This document shows positions 8,687 to 17,034 of a DNA stretch of 64,000 bases, one piece after another. How positions within the stretch are numbered: the first letter of the stretch is position 1; each line of letters begins with the position of its first letter. The stretch covers positions 695,992 to 759,991 of the forward strand of contig NZ_CP101322.1 in assembly GCF_024300625.1 (NCBI RefSeq). Reading direction: 5' to 3'. The notes beneath the pieces are model-generated. The model was not told the origin of the DNA. It did not search any database and saw nothing but the letters and a program-made list of their open reading frames with translations. Origin of the DNA: Halovivax gelatinilyticus (GTDB taxonomy: Archaea > Halobacteriota > Halobacteria > Halobacteriales > Natrialbaceae). Made by a program: the position numbers and the translations under genes.

Positions 8687-8913
8687 GCTGTTGAGCGCAC
8701 CCGAACGGAGAAGAGATACTCTGCATCTCCCGTTCCACGGATTGAAACCGTTCGTTCCATGTCACCCGATGACAATCCGGGATCACCTCGCTCCGTCACG
8801 TTGACCAGTCCGCGTTCGCTCCTGGCTCCTGTGACGGCGGATGACAGGGCAAGTCCGCCGGCTGCACCCACCGACCGTAGTACGTTTCTCCTCGACAGAG
8901 AACCCCCTATCAT
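8683..8913 (-). CDS. Tat signal-peptide ORF, probable 5' part of the halocin C8-like gene
   Basis: 76 residues from the ATG at 8911-8913. It starts SLSRRNVLRSVGAAGGLALSS, a clear twin-arginine leader, and continues to SIRGTGDAEYLFSVRV before a TGA at 8683-8685. In intact haloarchaeal relatives the G-T-G-x-x-x-Y-x-F-x-V strand runs straight into a Ser/Thr-rich linker and then YTFSGE-type sequence, which here is found in the next frame. The simplest reading is one gene with a one-base slip near 8690-8710. Coupled translation through GTGA, or a sequencing error, are alternatives. A TATA-like TTTAAATT (8954-8961) lies about 44 bases before the ATG. Confidence 0.7.
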   Translation of the reverse strand: MIGGSLSRRNVLRSVGAAGGLALSSAVTGARSERGLVNVTERGDPGLSSGDMERTVSIRGTGDAEYLFSVRVRSTA

Positions 8914-9540
8914 TTCGTTGATTAGTCATACGTTCACCAAATAGTCGCAAACAATTTAAATCTTACTGATTAGTGATATTAAAAAATGTGGAATGAATTC
9001 TTGGAAAGTAAGCCTTTATAGGATATAGGTGTTAGAAAGTAGCTTAAATGATGTGTTATAGCTATATTTGCTCGGTCTAGGAATCCCACCGGAACTAATG
9101 GTGAGAGAGTTCATTGAATTTCTCTCGAACCGGACACCGCGAAGCACTCAGTGTATATCTATTGAAATATGCGAATCAGGGGAAATCAGCGTACGTGACA
9201 GATGTAATTCACCCGGCAGAGGTGCACCCAACAATATATGCCGATCGACAGTACTGATTCCTCGTTATCGACAGTGAGAAGGCATCTACGCAGGTGAACT
9301 TTATCTGGATAGTCGAAACGCGACCGGGTGAAATGGTGAACAAAGCTTTAGTTCGCCGAAACGGAGAAGAGATTCATAGGCAAAATCCACCACAATCCAC
9401 TATAGGAGTGAGTGACGGAAAAAGAAGGAGAGTCCGCCTAGATAAACACAACAAGTTCGCCCTCGAACCGGATCTGGAGTATCCCACCCGATTCAGTATC
9501 TAGGACTAAGGCCGACGAAACGGAACGAACCGACGCCAGC
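8914..9540. other. AT-rich intergenic region without a recognisable gene
   Basis: About 630 bases between the Tat-leader gene and the end of carB. Apart from the TATA-like box near 8954, two short plus-strand frames exist (9068-9277, 69 codons; 9294-9503, 69 codons, GTG start) with no recognisable domain and an unremarkable composition. No transposase, terminal inverted repeat or RNA gene was identified. Low GC compared with carB marks it as part of the same accessory patch as 4.7-8.9 kb. Confidence 0.4.
8954..8961 (-). promoter_or_regulatory. TATA-like box of the Tat-leader/halocin-like unit
   Basis: On the minus strand this reads ATTTAAATTG, about 44 bases before the ATG at 8913, predicting a start of transcription near 8930 and a short leader. 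It is embedded in an AT-rich stretch, so chance occurrence is possible. Confidence 0.4.
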
Positions 9541-12500
9541 CTATTCGCCCTTCGGCTGGCCCCAGTACTCGTCGCGCTGCGGGCGATCGCTGACCGCCTG
9601 GACGTCGATCGGCTCGCCGCGGTGCTCGCGGGCCTCCAGGGCGGCCGAGGCCGCCTCGTAGGTCGAGAAGTACGGAATCTCCTCTTCGACGGCGACCGAT
9701 AGCAGGTCGCGCTTGCCCGAGACGATCAGGTCGATCTCGCCGCGGCGGGCGGCGTCGATCAGGTCGACCGCGTCGGAGAAGTCGTAGTACGTACTGAAGC
9801 CGTCGGCGAGTTCCTCGCCGGCCTCGCTGTCCGGTTCTGGGAACGCGTCATCGGCCAGGTCCAGAACCATCGTTCCCGACTCGGGGATGGCGTTACCCGC
9901 CGCGGACTGGGCCTTCTCGTAGGCCTTGCCGAACGTGTCGGCGGTGCCCATGACCTCGCCCGTCGACTTCATCTCCGGGCCGAGTCGCGGGTCGCTTCCG
10001 GGCAGTCGGTCGAACGGGAGGACGACCTCCTTGATCGACGTCTGGGCCGGCACCTGCTCGGTGACGTCGAGGTCAGCCAGCGAGTTACCGGCCATCACCT
10101 GCGCGGCGATCTTCGCGATCGGGACGCCCGTCGCCTTCGAGATGAACGGGACGGTTCGCGACGAGCGCGGGTTCGCCTCCAGGACGTACACCTCGCCGTC
10201 TTTGACCGCGAGCTGGACGTTCAGCAGTCCGACGGTATCCAGCGCGCGGGCGATCTCTTCGGCCACCTCGCGCACCCGGCGGTTGACGTCGCGGCCGAGC
10301 GATCGCGGCGGGATCATACACGCCGAGTCGCCGGAGTGAACGCCCGCGCTCTCGACGTGTTCCATGATTCCGCCGATGAGGACGTCCTCGCCGTCGGCGA
10401 CGGCGTCGACGTCGAGTTCGACGGCATCCTCCAGGAATTCGTCGACCAGGATCGGCTTGTCCGGACTCACTCGGACCGCCTCTTCGATGTACGTCTCGAG
10501 TTCGGCGTCGTCGTGAACGATCTCCATCGCGCGGCCGCCGAGGACGTAGGAGGGCCGGACGAGCACGGGGTAGCCGATATCGTGAGCGAGATCGAGCGCC
10601 TCTTCTTTGGAGACGGCCGTTCCGCCCTCCGGCTGGGCGATGCCGAGCTCGTCCATGAGGGCGTTGAAGCGGTCGCGGTCTTCTGCTAGGTCCATCGCCT
10701 CGACGGAGGTACCGAGCACCGCACAGTCGAGACCGCGGCGTTCGAGTTCGGCTTCGAGCGGTTCGCCGACGTTGACGGAGGTCTGACCGCCGAACTGGAC
10801 CATCACGCCGTCGGCGCCGGTCGCCTCCGCGGCGTCGGCGACTTCCTCGGCCGTGATCGGCTCGAAGAAGAGCCCGTCGGAGGTGTCGTAGTCCGTCGAG
10901 ACCGTCTCGGGATTGTTGTTCACGACGTGCGCGTCGATCCCCAGTTCGCGAAGCGCCTGCACGGCGTGGACCGCGCAGTAGTCGAACTCGACGCCCTGGC
11001 CGATCCGGATCGGACCACCGCCGACGACGATCACGCTCTCGACGTCGGGGTCGATCTCCAGTTCGCTCGCCGCCCGCGAGACGCGTTCGGTCGGGGCGCC
11101 GTCGTCGGTCGCGCCTCCCCCGGCGGTCCCGGGGATGGCCGTACCGGCGAGCGCAGATTGCCGGGCTGAGTAGTAGTACGGCGTCTGGGCTTCGAACTCG
11201 CCCGCACAGGTGTCGACCTGTTTGTACGTTCGCTCGGGGACGGCCGATTCGACCGACTCGACGTCGGTGTCTGCCAGTTCGGCGACGGCCGCGTTCGTCC
11301 GGCCGGCGGCGGCCGCCTCGGTCACCTCGCCCTCCCGGGCGGCGCTGTCGGCCGTCGCGATCCGTTCGAACCGCTCGACGTACCACTCGTGGATGCCGGT
11401 CAGCTCACAGAGGTCGGAGACGGTGTAGCCGCGGTCGAACGCCTCGAGCATCGCGTACGGACGATCCGGCGTCGGTTTCTCGAGGAAGTCGGTCTCGAGG
11501 TCCCCGTCCGAGACGTCCGCGAAGTCGGCGCTCGGATCGTACTCGGTCGAGCGAAGCGCTTTGAGCAGGCTCTCCTCGAACGTCCGGCCGATCGCCATCG
11601 CCTCGCCGGTCGACTTCATCGCCGTCGTCAGCTCGAAGTCGACGTCGTCGAACTTGTCCTTGGGCCACCGGGGCACCTTCGTGACCACGTAGTCGATCGC
11701 CGGCTCGAACGCGGCGGTCGTCTCGCCGGTGATCTCGTTTTCGATCTCGTGGAGGCGCTTGCCGAGAGCCACCTTCGCGGTGACGCGTGCGATCGGGTAG
11801 CCGGTCGCCTTCGAGGCGAGCGCCGACGAGCGCGAGACGCGCGGGTTGACCTCGACGACGCGGTACTCGCCGCCGGGGGTGCCGTCGTCGCGCCAGGCGA
11901 ACTGGATGTTACAGCCGCCCTGGATGCCGAGTTCGCGGATGACGTCGAGCGCCGCGGTGCGCATCTCCTGGTGGCCGGGGTCGGGAATGACCTGACTGGG
12001 CGTGACGACCGTCGACTCGCCCGTGTGGATCCCCATCGGATCGAGATTCTCCATGTTGCAGATGATGATACAGGAGTCGTCGGCGTCGCGCATCACCTCG
12101 TACTCGAGTTCGATCCAGCCGGCGATCGACTCGGTGATCAACACCTCGTTGTTCCGAGAGAGGCGCAGTCCCTTCCGGACGCGCTCGATCAACTCGTCCA
12201 TCTCGGAGACGACGCCGGAACCGGAGCCACCGAGCGTGTAGGTCGTCCGGGCGATGACCGGTAATCCGCCGACGTCGTCGACGGCGCCCTCGACGCGCTC
12301 GCGCAGGTCGGTTTCGTTCAGTTCGGCGACGGACTCGCCCTCGTCTAGGGTGATCGTCGTCGAGCGCGGGACCGGCTGGCCGATCGACTCCATCCGCTGG
12401 CGAAAGAGGTCACGATCTTCGGTCGCGTAGATGGTGTCGAGCGGCGTCCCCATGATCTCGACGTCGTGTTCGTCGAGGACGCCCTCCTCTGCGAGTTCGG

Positions 12501-12819
12501 CGGTGACGTTCAATCCGGTCTGTCCGCCGAGGCCGGCGATGACGCCGTCAGGTGATTCCGTCTCGATGATCTCGCTGATCGCCTCGGTGGTGATCGGTTC
12601 GATGTAGACTCGGTCTGCCATCTCCGGATCGGTCATGATCGTCGCGGGATTCGAATTGACGAGCACGACGCGGGCGCCTTCCTCCTGCAGCGCCCGGCAG
12701 GCCTGTGCGCCGGAGTAATCGAACTCCGCCGCCTGGCCGATCTGAATCGGGCCGCTCCCGATGAGCAATATCGTGCGCCCGTCCGGTTCGTCCCCGGCTC
12801 GATGGTGCGCGGAAGCCAT
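9541..12819 (-). CDS. carB: Carbamoyl-phosphate synthase large subunit
   Basis: 1092 residues, full length for CarB. It has two homologous ATP-grasp halves: the first begins ILLIGSGPIQIGQAAEFDYSG, the second VIVVGGGPIRIGQGVEFDY (about residue 600). An MGS-like allosteric domain closes the protein (about residues 940-1070). It makes carbamoyl phosphate from ammonia delivered by CarA, bicarbonate and two ATP, for arginine and pyrimidine synthesis. No carA gene is next to it or elsewhere in this window, which is unusual because carA and carB are commonly adjacent. A TATA-like CTTATTA (about 12846-12853, minus strand) lies about 30 bases before the ATG, and an inverted repeat sits just upstream. 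Confidence 0.97.
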   Translation of the reverse strand: MASAHHRAGDEPDGRTILLIGSGPIQIGQAAEFDYSGAQACRALQEEGARVVLVNSNPATIMTDPEMADRVYIEPITTEAISEIIETESPDGVIAGLGGQTGLNVTAELAEEGVLDEHDVEIMGTPLDTIYATEDRDLFRQRMESIGQPVPRSTTITLDEGESVAELNETDLRERVEGAVDDVGGLPVIARTTYTLGGSGSGVVSEMDELIERVRKGLRLSRNNEVLITESIAGWIELEYEVMRDADDSCIIICNMENLDPMGIHTGESTVVTPSQVIPDPGHQEMRTAALDVIRELGIQGGCNIQFAWRDDGTPGGEYRVVEVNPRVSRSSALASKATGYPIARVTAKVALGKRLHEIENEITGETTAAFEPAIDYVVTKVPRWPKDKFDDVDFELTTAMKSTGEAMAIGRTFEESLLKALRSTEYDPSADFADVSDGDLETDFLEKPTPDRPYAMLEAFDRGYTVSDLCELTGIHEWYVERFERIATADSAAREGEVTEAAAAGRTNAAVAELADTDVESVESAVPERTYKQVDTCAGEFEAQTPYYYSARQSALAGTAIPGTAGGGATDDGAPTERVSRAASELEIDPDVESVIVVGGGPIRIGQGVEFDYCAVHAVQALRELGIDAHVVNNNPETVSTDYDTSDGLFFEPITAEEVADAAEATGADGVMVQFGGQTSVNVGEPLEAELERRGLDCAVLGTSVEAMDLAEDRDRFNALMDELGIAQPEGGTAVSKEEALDLAHDIGYPVLVRPSYVLGGRAMEIVHDDAELETYIEEAVRVSPDKPILVDEFLEDAVELDVDAVADGEDVLIGGIMEHVESAGVHSGDSACMIPPRSLGRDVNRRVREVAEEIARALDTVGLLNVQLAVKDGEVYVLEANPRSSRTVPFISKATGVPIAKIAAQVMAGNSLADLDVTEQVPAQTSIKEVVLPFDRLPGSDPRLGPEMKSTGEVMGTADTFGKAYEKAQSAAGNAIPESGTMVLDLADDAFPEPDSEAGEELADGFSTYYDFSDAVDLIDAARRGEIDLIVSGKRDLLSVAVEEEIPYFSTYEAASAALEAREHRGEPIDVQAVSDRPQRDEYWGQPKGE

Positions 12820-12863
12820 TGGTCGTCCGTTCGAAGTTCGTACATCGTAATAAGCCCCACGAT

Positions 12864-12884
12864 ACGTTACGAAACCCGTAACGT
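12864..12884. promoter_or_regulatory. Perfect inverted repeat upstream of the carB promoter
   Basis: ACGTTACG-AAACC-CGTAACGT: two perfect 8-base arms around a 5-base spacer, about 15 bases upstream of the carB TATA-like box. Placement next to the BRE/TATA region is typical for an archaeal repressor or activator site. The binding protein is unknown. It is also within 210 bases of the start of the divergent histidine kinase gene. Confidence 0.55.
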
Positions 12885-13087
12885 GGTTTCGATATTCGTA
12901 TGCTAACCGGCGACAGGTCCGTCCGCCGTCCCCGCGTCAACTCCCACGGGTAGCCATCGACGGAATGGCGGCGACACGTACCATTTATTCAGTGACAAGT
13001 TGTGGCTGTTCGTGGTGGATATGCGTTATAGAAGCGTCGAGACGGCCAATTTCCTTAAGAGTGTTCCGAGTGTGGAGCCGTGTATTG

Positions 13088-15832
13088 ATGCAGAACGTGG
13101 AGACGCGTGACGACGTTGAATCCGTATCCGTCGTCTACGTCCACGGAAATACGTCGGTACGCACGTCCGTCTCGTCGGCGCTCGAACGAGGCCTCGACGC
13201 GAGCGTTCGCGAGGCCGACTGCGCAGAGCGGGCGCGCTCCATGCTGAGCACGACCGGTGCCGATTGCGTCGTCACCGCGTACGAGCTGCCCGATACCGAC
13301 GGTATTTCGCTCCAGACGGCTCTCAGGGACGCCGGCTGTTCGACCCCGGTCGTCATCCACGCGGCGAACGGTTCGGAAACGGCGGCGGCGAACGCGCTCG
13401 CGGCCGATGTTGCGGCGTACGTCCCAGTCGACGATCCGGCGGACGATCACGAATCGCTCGTCGAAGCGGTCGACGACGTCGTGTCGCGGGGCGACTCGAT
13501 CGAAACGCTCAGGCGTCGGTGGCAAACCGTCGAATCGTTACACGACGTCGCCCTCGAATTCGAACACTGCCGGTCACCCGAGGAGACCTATCAGTTCGCC
13601 GTCGACGCCATGTCGCAGGTCCTCCCGGTCTACGCCTGCGTCATCTACGTCGCCGAAGATAACCTCCTCGTTCCGAAAGCGACGGTCGGAGACGTTCCCG
13701 GAGGCTGGCAGCCGTACGGGATCGACGAGGGAGTCGCGGGACGGACCTATCAGGACGGCTCGTCGAGTCGAACGGATCACATCCCGTCGAGTAGAGAGGC
13801 GTCGCCCGTCGGCGCGGAATTGCGATCGGGAATCAGCGTTCCGGTCGGTTCGTTCGGCGTGTTGCAGGCAGTTTCGACGCAACCGGCCGCCTACGACGAA
13901 CACGATCAGAAACTCGCCGAGTTGCTCTCGGCGCACGTCTCGGCGGCGGTCTCGCGAATCCAATCGGAAGAAGCCGTCAAAGCCGAGCGGGATCGATTCG
14001 CCACGCTCTTCGAGCACGTGCCGGACGCCGTCGCGATCACCCGAGGCGAGGCGCGCGAAGTCGTCGAGATGAACCCAGCATTCGAGTCCATCTTCGGCTT
14101 CGACCGTACCGAGTTACTCGGAGAACCGATCGACGAGTACATCATTCCGGAAGACGGCGACGCGATCAACGTCATCGAGGAGGCTGGAACGGACGAGGTG
14201 GTCCGGGACGAGGTCAGACGCCAGGGTGCCGACGAAACGCGAGAGTTTCTCTTCAAAGGATTCGCGATCGAAGACGGCACCGACTTTCGCGAGTACGCGA
14301 TCTACACCGACATTACAGAACGAAAGAACCGCGAGCGGGCGCTTAGACGCTACAAGCGACTGGTCCAGGCGGTCGGCGATCCGATGTACGTCCTGACAGC
14401 CGACGGCCGGGTCGAGATGATCAACGCCGCGATGGCAGAGGTGCTCGGCCGCTCCGCCGACGAGGTGCGTGGACTGCCCGCCGACGCGTACATGCCCGCT
14501 ACCGACGTCGAAACCGGAACGAAGCTCCTCGCGGAACTGATCGACGACGATCGGCGCGACTGGGAGACGTTCGAGATGACGGTCGAACCGGTCGACGGAG
14601 ACTCGTTCGTCGCCGAGACGAAGGTGTCGCCACTGATAAATGACGGCGAGTTTACCGGAAGCGTCGGCGTTATTCGTGACATAAGCCGGCGGAAAGAGCG
14701 TGAACGACGCATTCGCGAATTGCACGAAGGGACCCGCCTGCTCATGGCGGCTGAAGGGGCGGAGGCGGTCGCAGAGGTCGCGTCGACGGTCGCCGCCGAA
14801 GCGCTCGGCCTCGAGATCAACGGGGTCCACCTGTACGACGACGAGGTAGACGGTCTCGTGCCAGTCGCAAATTCCAAATGCGCACTCGAGTTGCTCGGGG
14901 GTGATCCACCCGTCATCGAAACGGGCGGCGGTCTCATGTGGGACGCCTACGAGGCCGGCGAGCCGATCGCCCACGGAGACGTTCGGAGCGCAGCTGACGT
15001 CAGAAATCCGGACACGCCGATCCGCAGCGAGGCGTACATTCCGATCGGCGAGCACGGACTCCTCGTCGTCAGTTCGACCGAAGTCGCAGACTTCGACGAG
15101 GAGGCGCTCACCCTGGCCAAAATCTTGAGTTCGAACGTCGAGGCTGCCCTCGAGCGCGCAGAGCGCGAGAGCACCCTCGCGGATCGAACCAGGGAGCTCG
15201 AACGGCAGAACGAACGTCTCGACGAATTCGCCGGAACCGTCAGTCACGACCTTCGTAATCCGCTCACGCTCGCGAACGGCCACCTGGACGTCGCCCGGGA
15301 GACGGCAGACGAGGACACGGACCGCCACCTGTCAGAGGTCGACTGGGCGCTCTCGCGAATGGACGACCTCATCGCCGACGTCCTGGAACTGGCCCGAAGC
15401 GGCCGTCAGCTCACCTCGACCGAGCCGGTCTCGCTCGACGCCGTCGTCTCGCAGGCTCACCGAACCGTCGACCCAGACCTCGACGTCGCCGTAGACGGCC
15501 CGCTCGACACCGTCGAGGGGAGCGCCCAGCGACTGCTTGCGCTGTTCGAAAACTGCGTGCGAAACGCCCGCGAGCACGTCGGCGAGGACGTCACGGTCAC
15601 CGTCCGCACCACCCCCGACGGATTCGCGATCGACGACGACGGGCCGGGAATTCCCCCGGACGAACGGCGGTCGGTACTCGAAACCGGCTACACGACCGCG
15701 GAGACGGGAACCGGATTCGGTCTCTCGATCGTCGCGGACGTCGCCGAGGCCCACGGCTGGTCGATCGATATCGAGGAGAGTCCCGACGGCGGCGCACGAA
15801 TCCATATCCGAACCGACGAGGGCAGCGCGTAA
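13088..15832 (+). CDS. Hybrid sensor histidine kinase: receiver-like, GAF, PAS, PAS, GAF, HisKA, HATPase
   Basis: 914 residues from the ATG at 13088, chosen because a TATA-like CCTTAAG (about 13053-13059) lies some 32 bases upstream; the 41 residues before it in the open frame are not protein-like. Order: receiver-like domain (about 10-125), GAF (150-290), PAS (300-410) ending in the DITERK signature, a second PAS (415-530), GAF (540-690), HisKA with SHDLRNP (phospho-His about 720), HATPase with N box ENCVRNAREH, G1 DDGPGIP and G2 GTGFGLSI. The receiver lacks the phospho-accepting Asp: DCVVTAYELP has Ala at that position. No transmembrane segment is seen, so it should sense an intracellular cue. 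No response regulator is adjacent. Confidence 0.88.
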   Translation: MQNVETRDDVESVSVVYVHGNTSVRTSVSSALERGLDASVREADCAERARSMLSTTGADCVVTAYELPDTDGISLQTALRDAGCSTPVVIHAANGSETAAANALAADVAAYVPVDDPADDHESLVEAVDDVVSRGDSIETLRRRWQTVESLHDVALEFEHCRSPEETYQFAVDAMSQVLPVYACVIYVAEDNLLVPKATVGDVPGGWQPYGIDEGVAGRTYQDGSSSRTDHIPSSREASPVGAELRSGISVPVGSFGVLQAVSTQPAAYDEHDQKLAELLSAHVSAAVSRIQSEEAVKAERDRFATLFEHVPDAVAITRGEAREVVEMNPAFESIFGFDRTELLGEPIDEYIIPEDGDAINVIEEAGTDEVVRDEVRRQGADETREFLFKGFAIEDGTDFREYAIYTDITERKNRERALRRYKRLVQAVGDPMYVLTADGRVEMINAAMAEVLGRSADEVRGLPADAYMPATDVETGTKLLAELIDDDRRDWETFEMTVEPVDGDSFVAETKVSPLINDGEFTGSVGVIRDISRRKERERRIRELHEGTRLLMAAEGAEAVAEVASTVAAEALGLEINGVHLYDDEVDGLVPVANSKCALELLGGDPPVIETGGGLMWDAYEAGEPIAHGDVRSAADVRNPDTPIRSEAYIPIGEHGLLVVSSTEVADFDEEALTLAKILSSNVEAALERAERESTLADRTRELERQNERLDEFAGTVSHDLRNPLTLANGHLDVARETADEDTDRHLSEVDWALSRMDDLIADVLELARSGRQLTSTEPVSLDAVVSQAHRTVDPDLDVAVDGPLDTVEGSAQRLLALFENCVRNAREHVGEDVTVTVRTTPDGFAIDDDGPGIPPDERRSVLETGYTTAETGTGFGLSIVADVAEAHGWSIDIEESPDGGARIHIRTDEGSA

Positions 15833-15844
15833 CTCCAAGCGGCG

Positions 15845-16384
15845 TTAGACCGGCCGGTCGTGGGGCGAATCGACGTCTCTCACCCGACGATACTCCTCGA
15901 CGAATGCCTCGACGTCGAACCGTTCGAGCTGTGATTCGAATTCGGAGATTGCCGACTCGTCTTCGGCGTGACTCACCGCGTGGTCCATCAGCTCGACGAC
16001 GAGTTCGACGACGATCTCGTGGAGTCTGCGCGAATCGAAGTCACACACCCACAACAGCGCGTAACCGACGGTTCCGTCGCCCTCCGCGTTGTGCACGACG
16101 ACGGCCTCCGGAAACTCCTCTAGGACGATGCCGAGAACGTGTGGCGTCCCGAACGTCTCAAAGTCGTCCGCGGTCTCGATCAGTTCGCGAAGTACCTCGA
16201 CGAACGACTCCGGAAAGAACCGAGACGGCGGGTGGACGTCCTGGACGACGGCGTGCGCCTCGCCGCACGAACAGCGGTACTCGCGCATGCCGAGGTCGAT
16301 CGACCGCGGATCGAGCGACTCGCCACAAGGTAGTTCGAGCCGCTCCGGGCCTGCGCCCTCGCCGGGAATGCGCGGTTCGGTCAT
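15845..16384 (-). CDS. Haloarchaeal conserved protein, DUF5815-like
   Basis: 179 residues from the ATG at 16382-16384, 25 bases after a TATA-like TCTTATTGG (16405-16412). The N-terminus has LELPCGES and REYRCSCGEAHAVV, a C-x-C pair and a separate Cys that could form a small metal site. The rest is acidic and helical with many Glu/Asp. It matches from memory the haloarchaeal family DUF5815, whose function is unknown. It is convergent with the histidine kinase gene, with only 12 bases between them. Confidence 0.75.
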   Translation of the reverse strand: MTEPRIPGEGAGPERLELPCGESLDPRSIDLGMREYRCSCGEAHAVVQDVHPPSRFFPESFVEVLRELIETADDFETFGTPHVLGIVLEEFPEAVVVHNAEGDGTVGYALLWVCDFDSRRLHEIVVELVVELMDHAVSHAEDESAISEFESQLERFDVEAFVEEYRRVRDVDSPHDRPV

Positions 16385-16520
16385 CGAGACCACTATGTCG
16401 GCCGACCCAATAAGACCGGCGTCTCGGGGTCGAACCGTTGTGCGTCGTGATCAGGCCGGACCGACGTATATCGAACCGTCACATCTCGTATACCGCACAC
16501 AGCAGACCTCAGACGGGAAA

Positions 16521-16940
16521 TTAGGGCCAGTCGTCTCGTTTCTCGCCGGCTTCCGTCTCGTCGACGTCGTCGTCTTCGACCGTCGCCGCGATCACCCAGT
16601 CGGCCGCCTCCGCCGCCTCCTCGACGGGAAGGTACTCCCATCCCACCTCGTCTGCGAGGGCCTCGTCCTCGTCGGTCGTCCCGATGAACACCTGCCGTTC
16701 GGTGGCGAACTGATCCTTGACGCTCTCTAAGCTCTCTTTCTTCCCGCGCGGGCCGGAGAAGAAATCCTGCCGAATGCGGTTTTTCCGCGTGAAATTCGTC
16801 ACGACGTAGGTCGGTTTTTCGGAGACGACGCCCACGTACGTACTCCAGGTCCGTGCGTCCTCGAACACGCGTTCGGGGTAGGCCAGTTCCTCGAGTGCGG
16901 CCAGCTCGAACGCGAGGGTCATGTCGGTGCCGCCGTTCAT
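16521..16940 (-). CDS. Haloarchaeal conserved protein, DUF7124-like
   Basis: 139 residues. The conserved-looking core is YVGVVSEKPTYVVTNFTRK followed by RIRQDFFSGPRGKKESL, then an acidic C-terminus. No catalytic motif or transmembrane segment is evident. A TATA-like GGTTTTGCG is centred about 28 bases before the ATG at 16938-16940, which favours this start over the Met seven codons later. It resembles from memory a haloarchaea-specific family of unknown function (DUF7124). Confidence 0.75.
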   Translation of the reverse strand: MNGGTDMTLAFELAALEELAYPERVFEDARTWSTYVGVVSEKPTYVVTNFTRKNRIRQDFFSGPRGKKESLESVKDQFATERQVFIGTTDEDEALADEVGWEYLPVEEAAEAADWVIAATVEDDDVDETEAGEKRDDWP

Positions 16941-17034
16941 ACGTACGCGTTCGCCGGCCGACGCAAAACCGTGTCGATACGGCCGACCGCTGAGAGACGG
17001 ACCGCATCGAACGCCGTCGTCTCGGACGGTCGCG

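Noticed and set aside
9068-9503. Two plus-strand frames in the AT-rich gap as genes
   Set aside because: No recognisable domain, no promoter with suitable spacing; left as uncertain sequence.
10085-11386. 433-codon frame inside carB
   Set aside because: Same-strand shadow with extreme Arg content; CarB motifs run continuously in the true frame.
14114-15328. 404-codon frame opposite the histidine kinase
   Set aside because: Antisense shadow; the sense strand has full PAS, GAF and kinase motifs.
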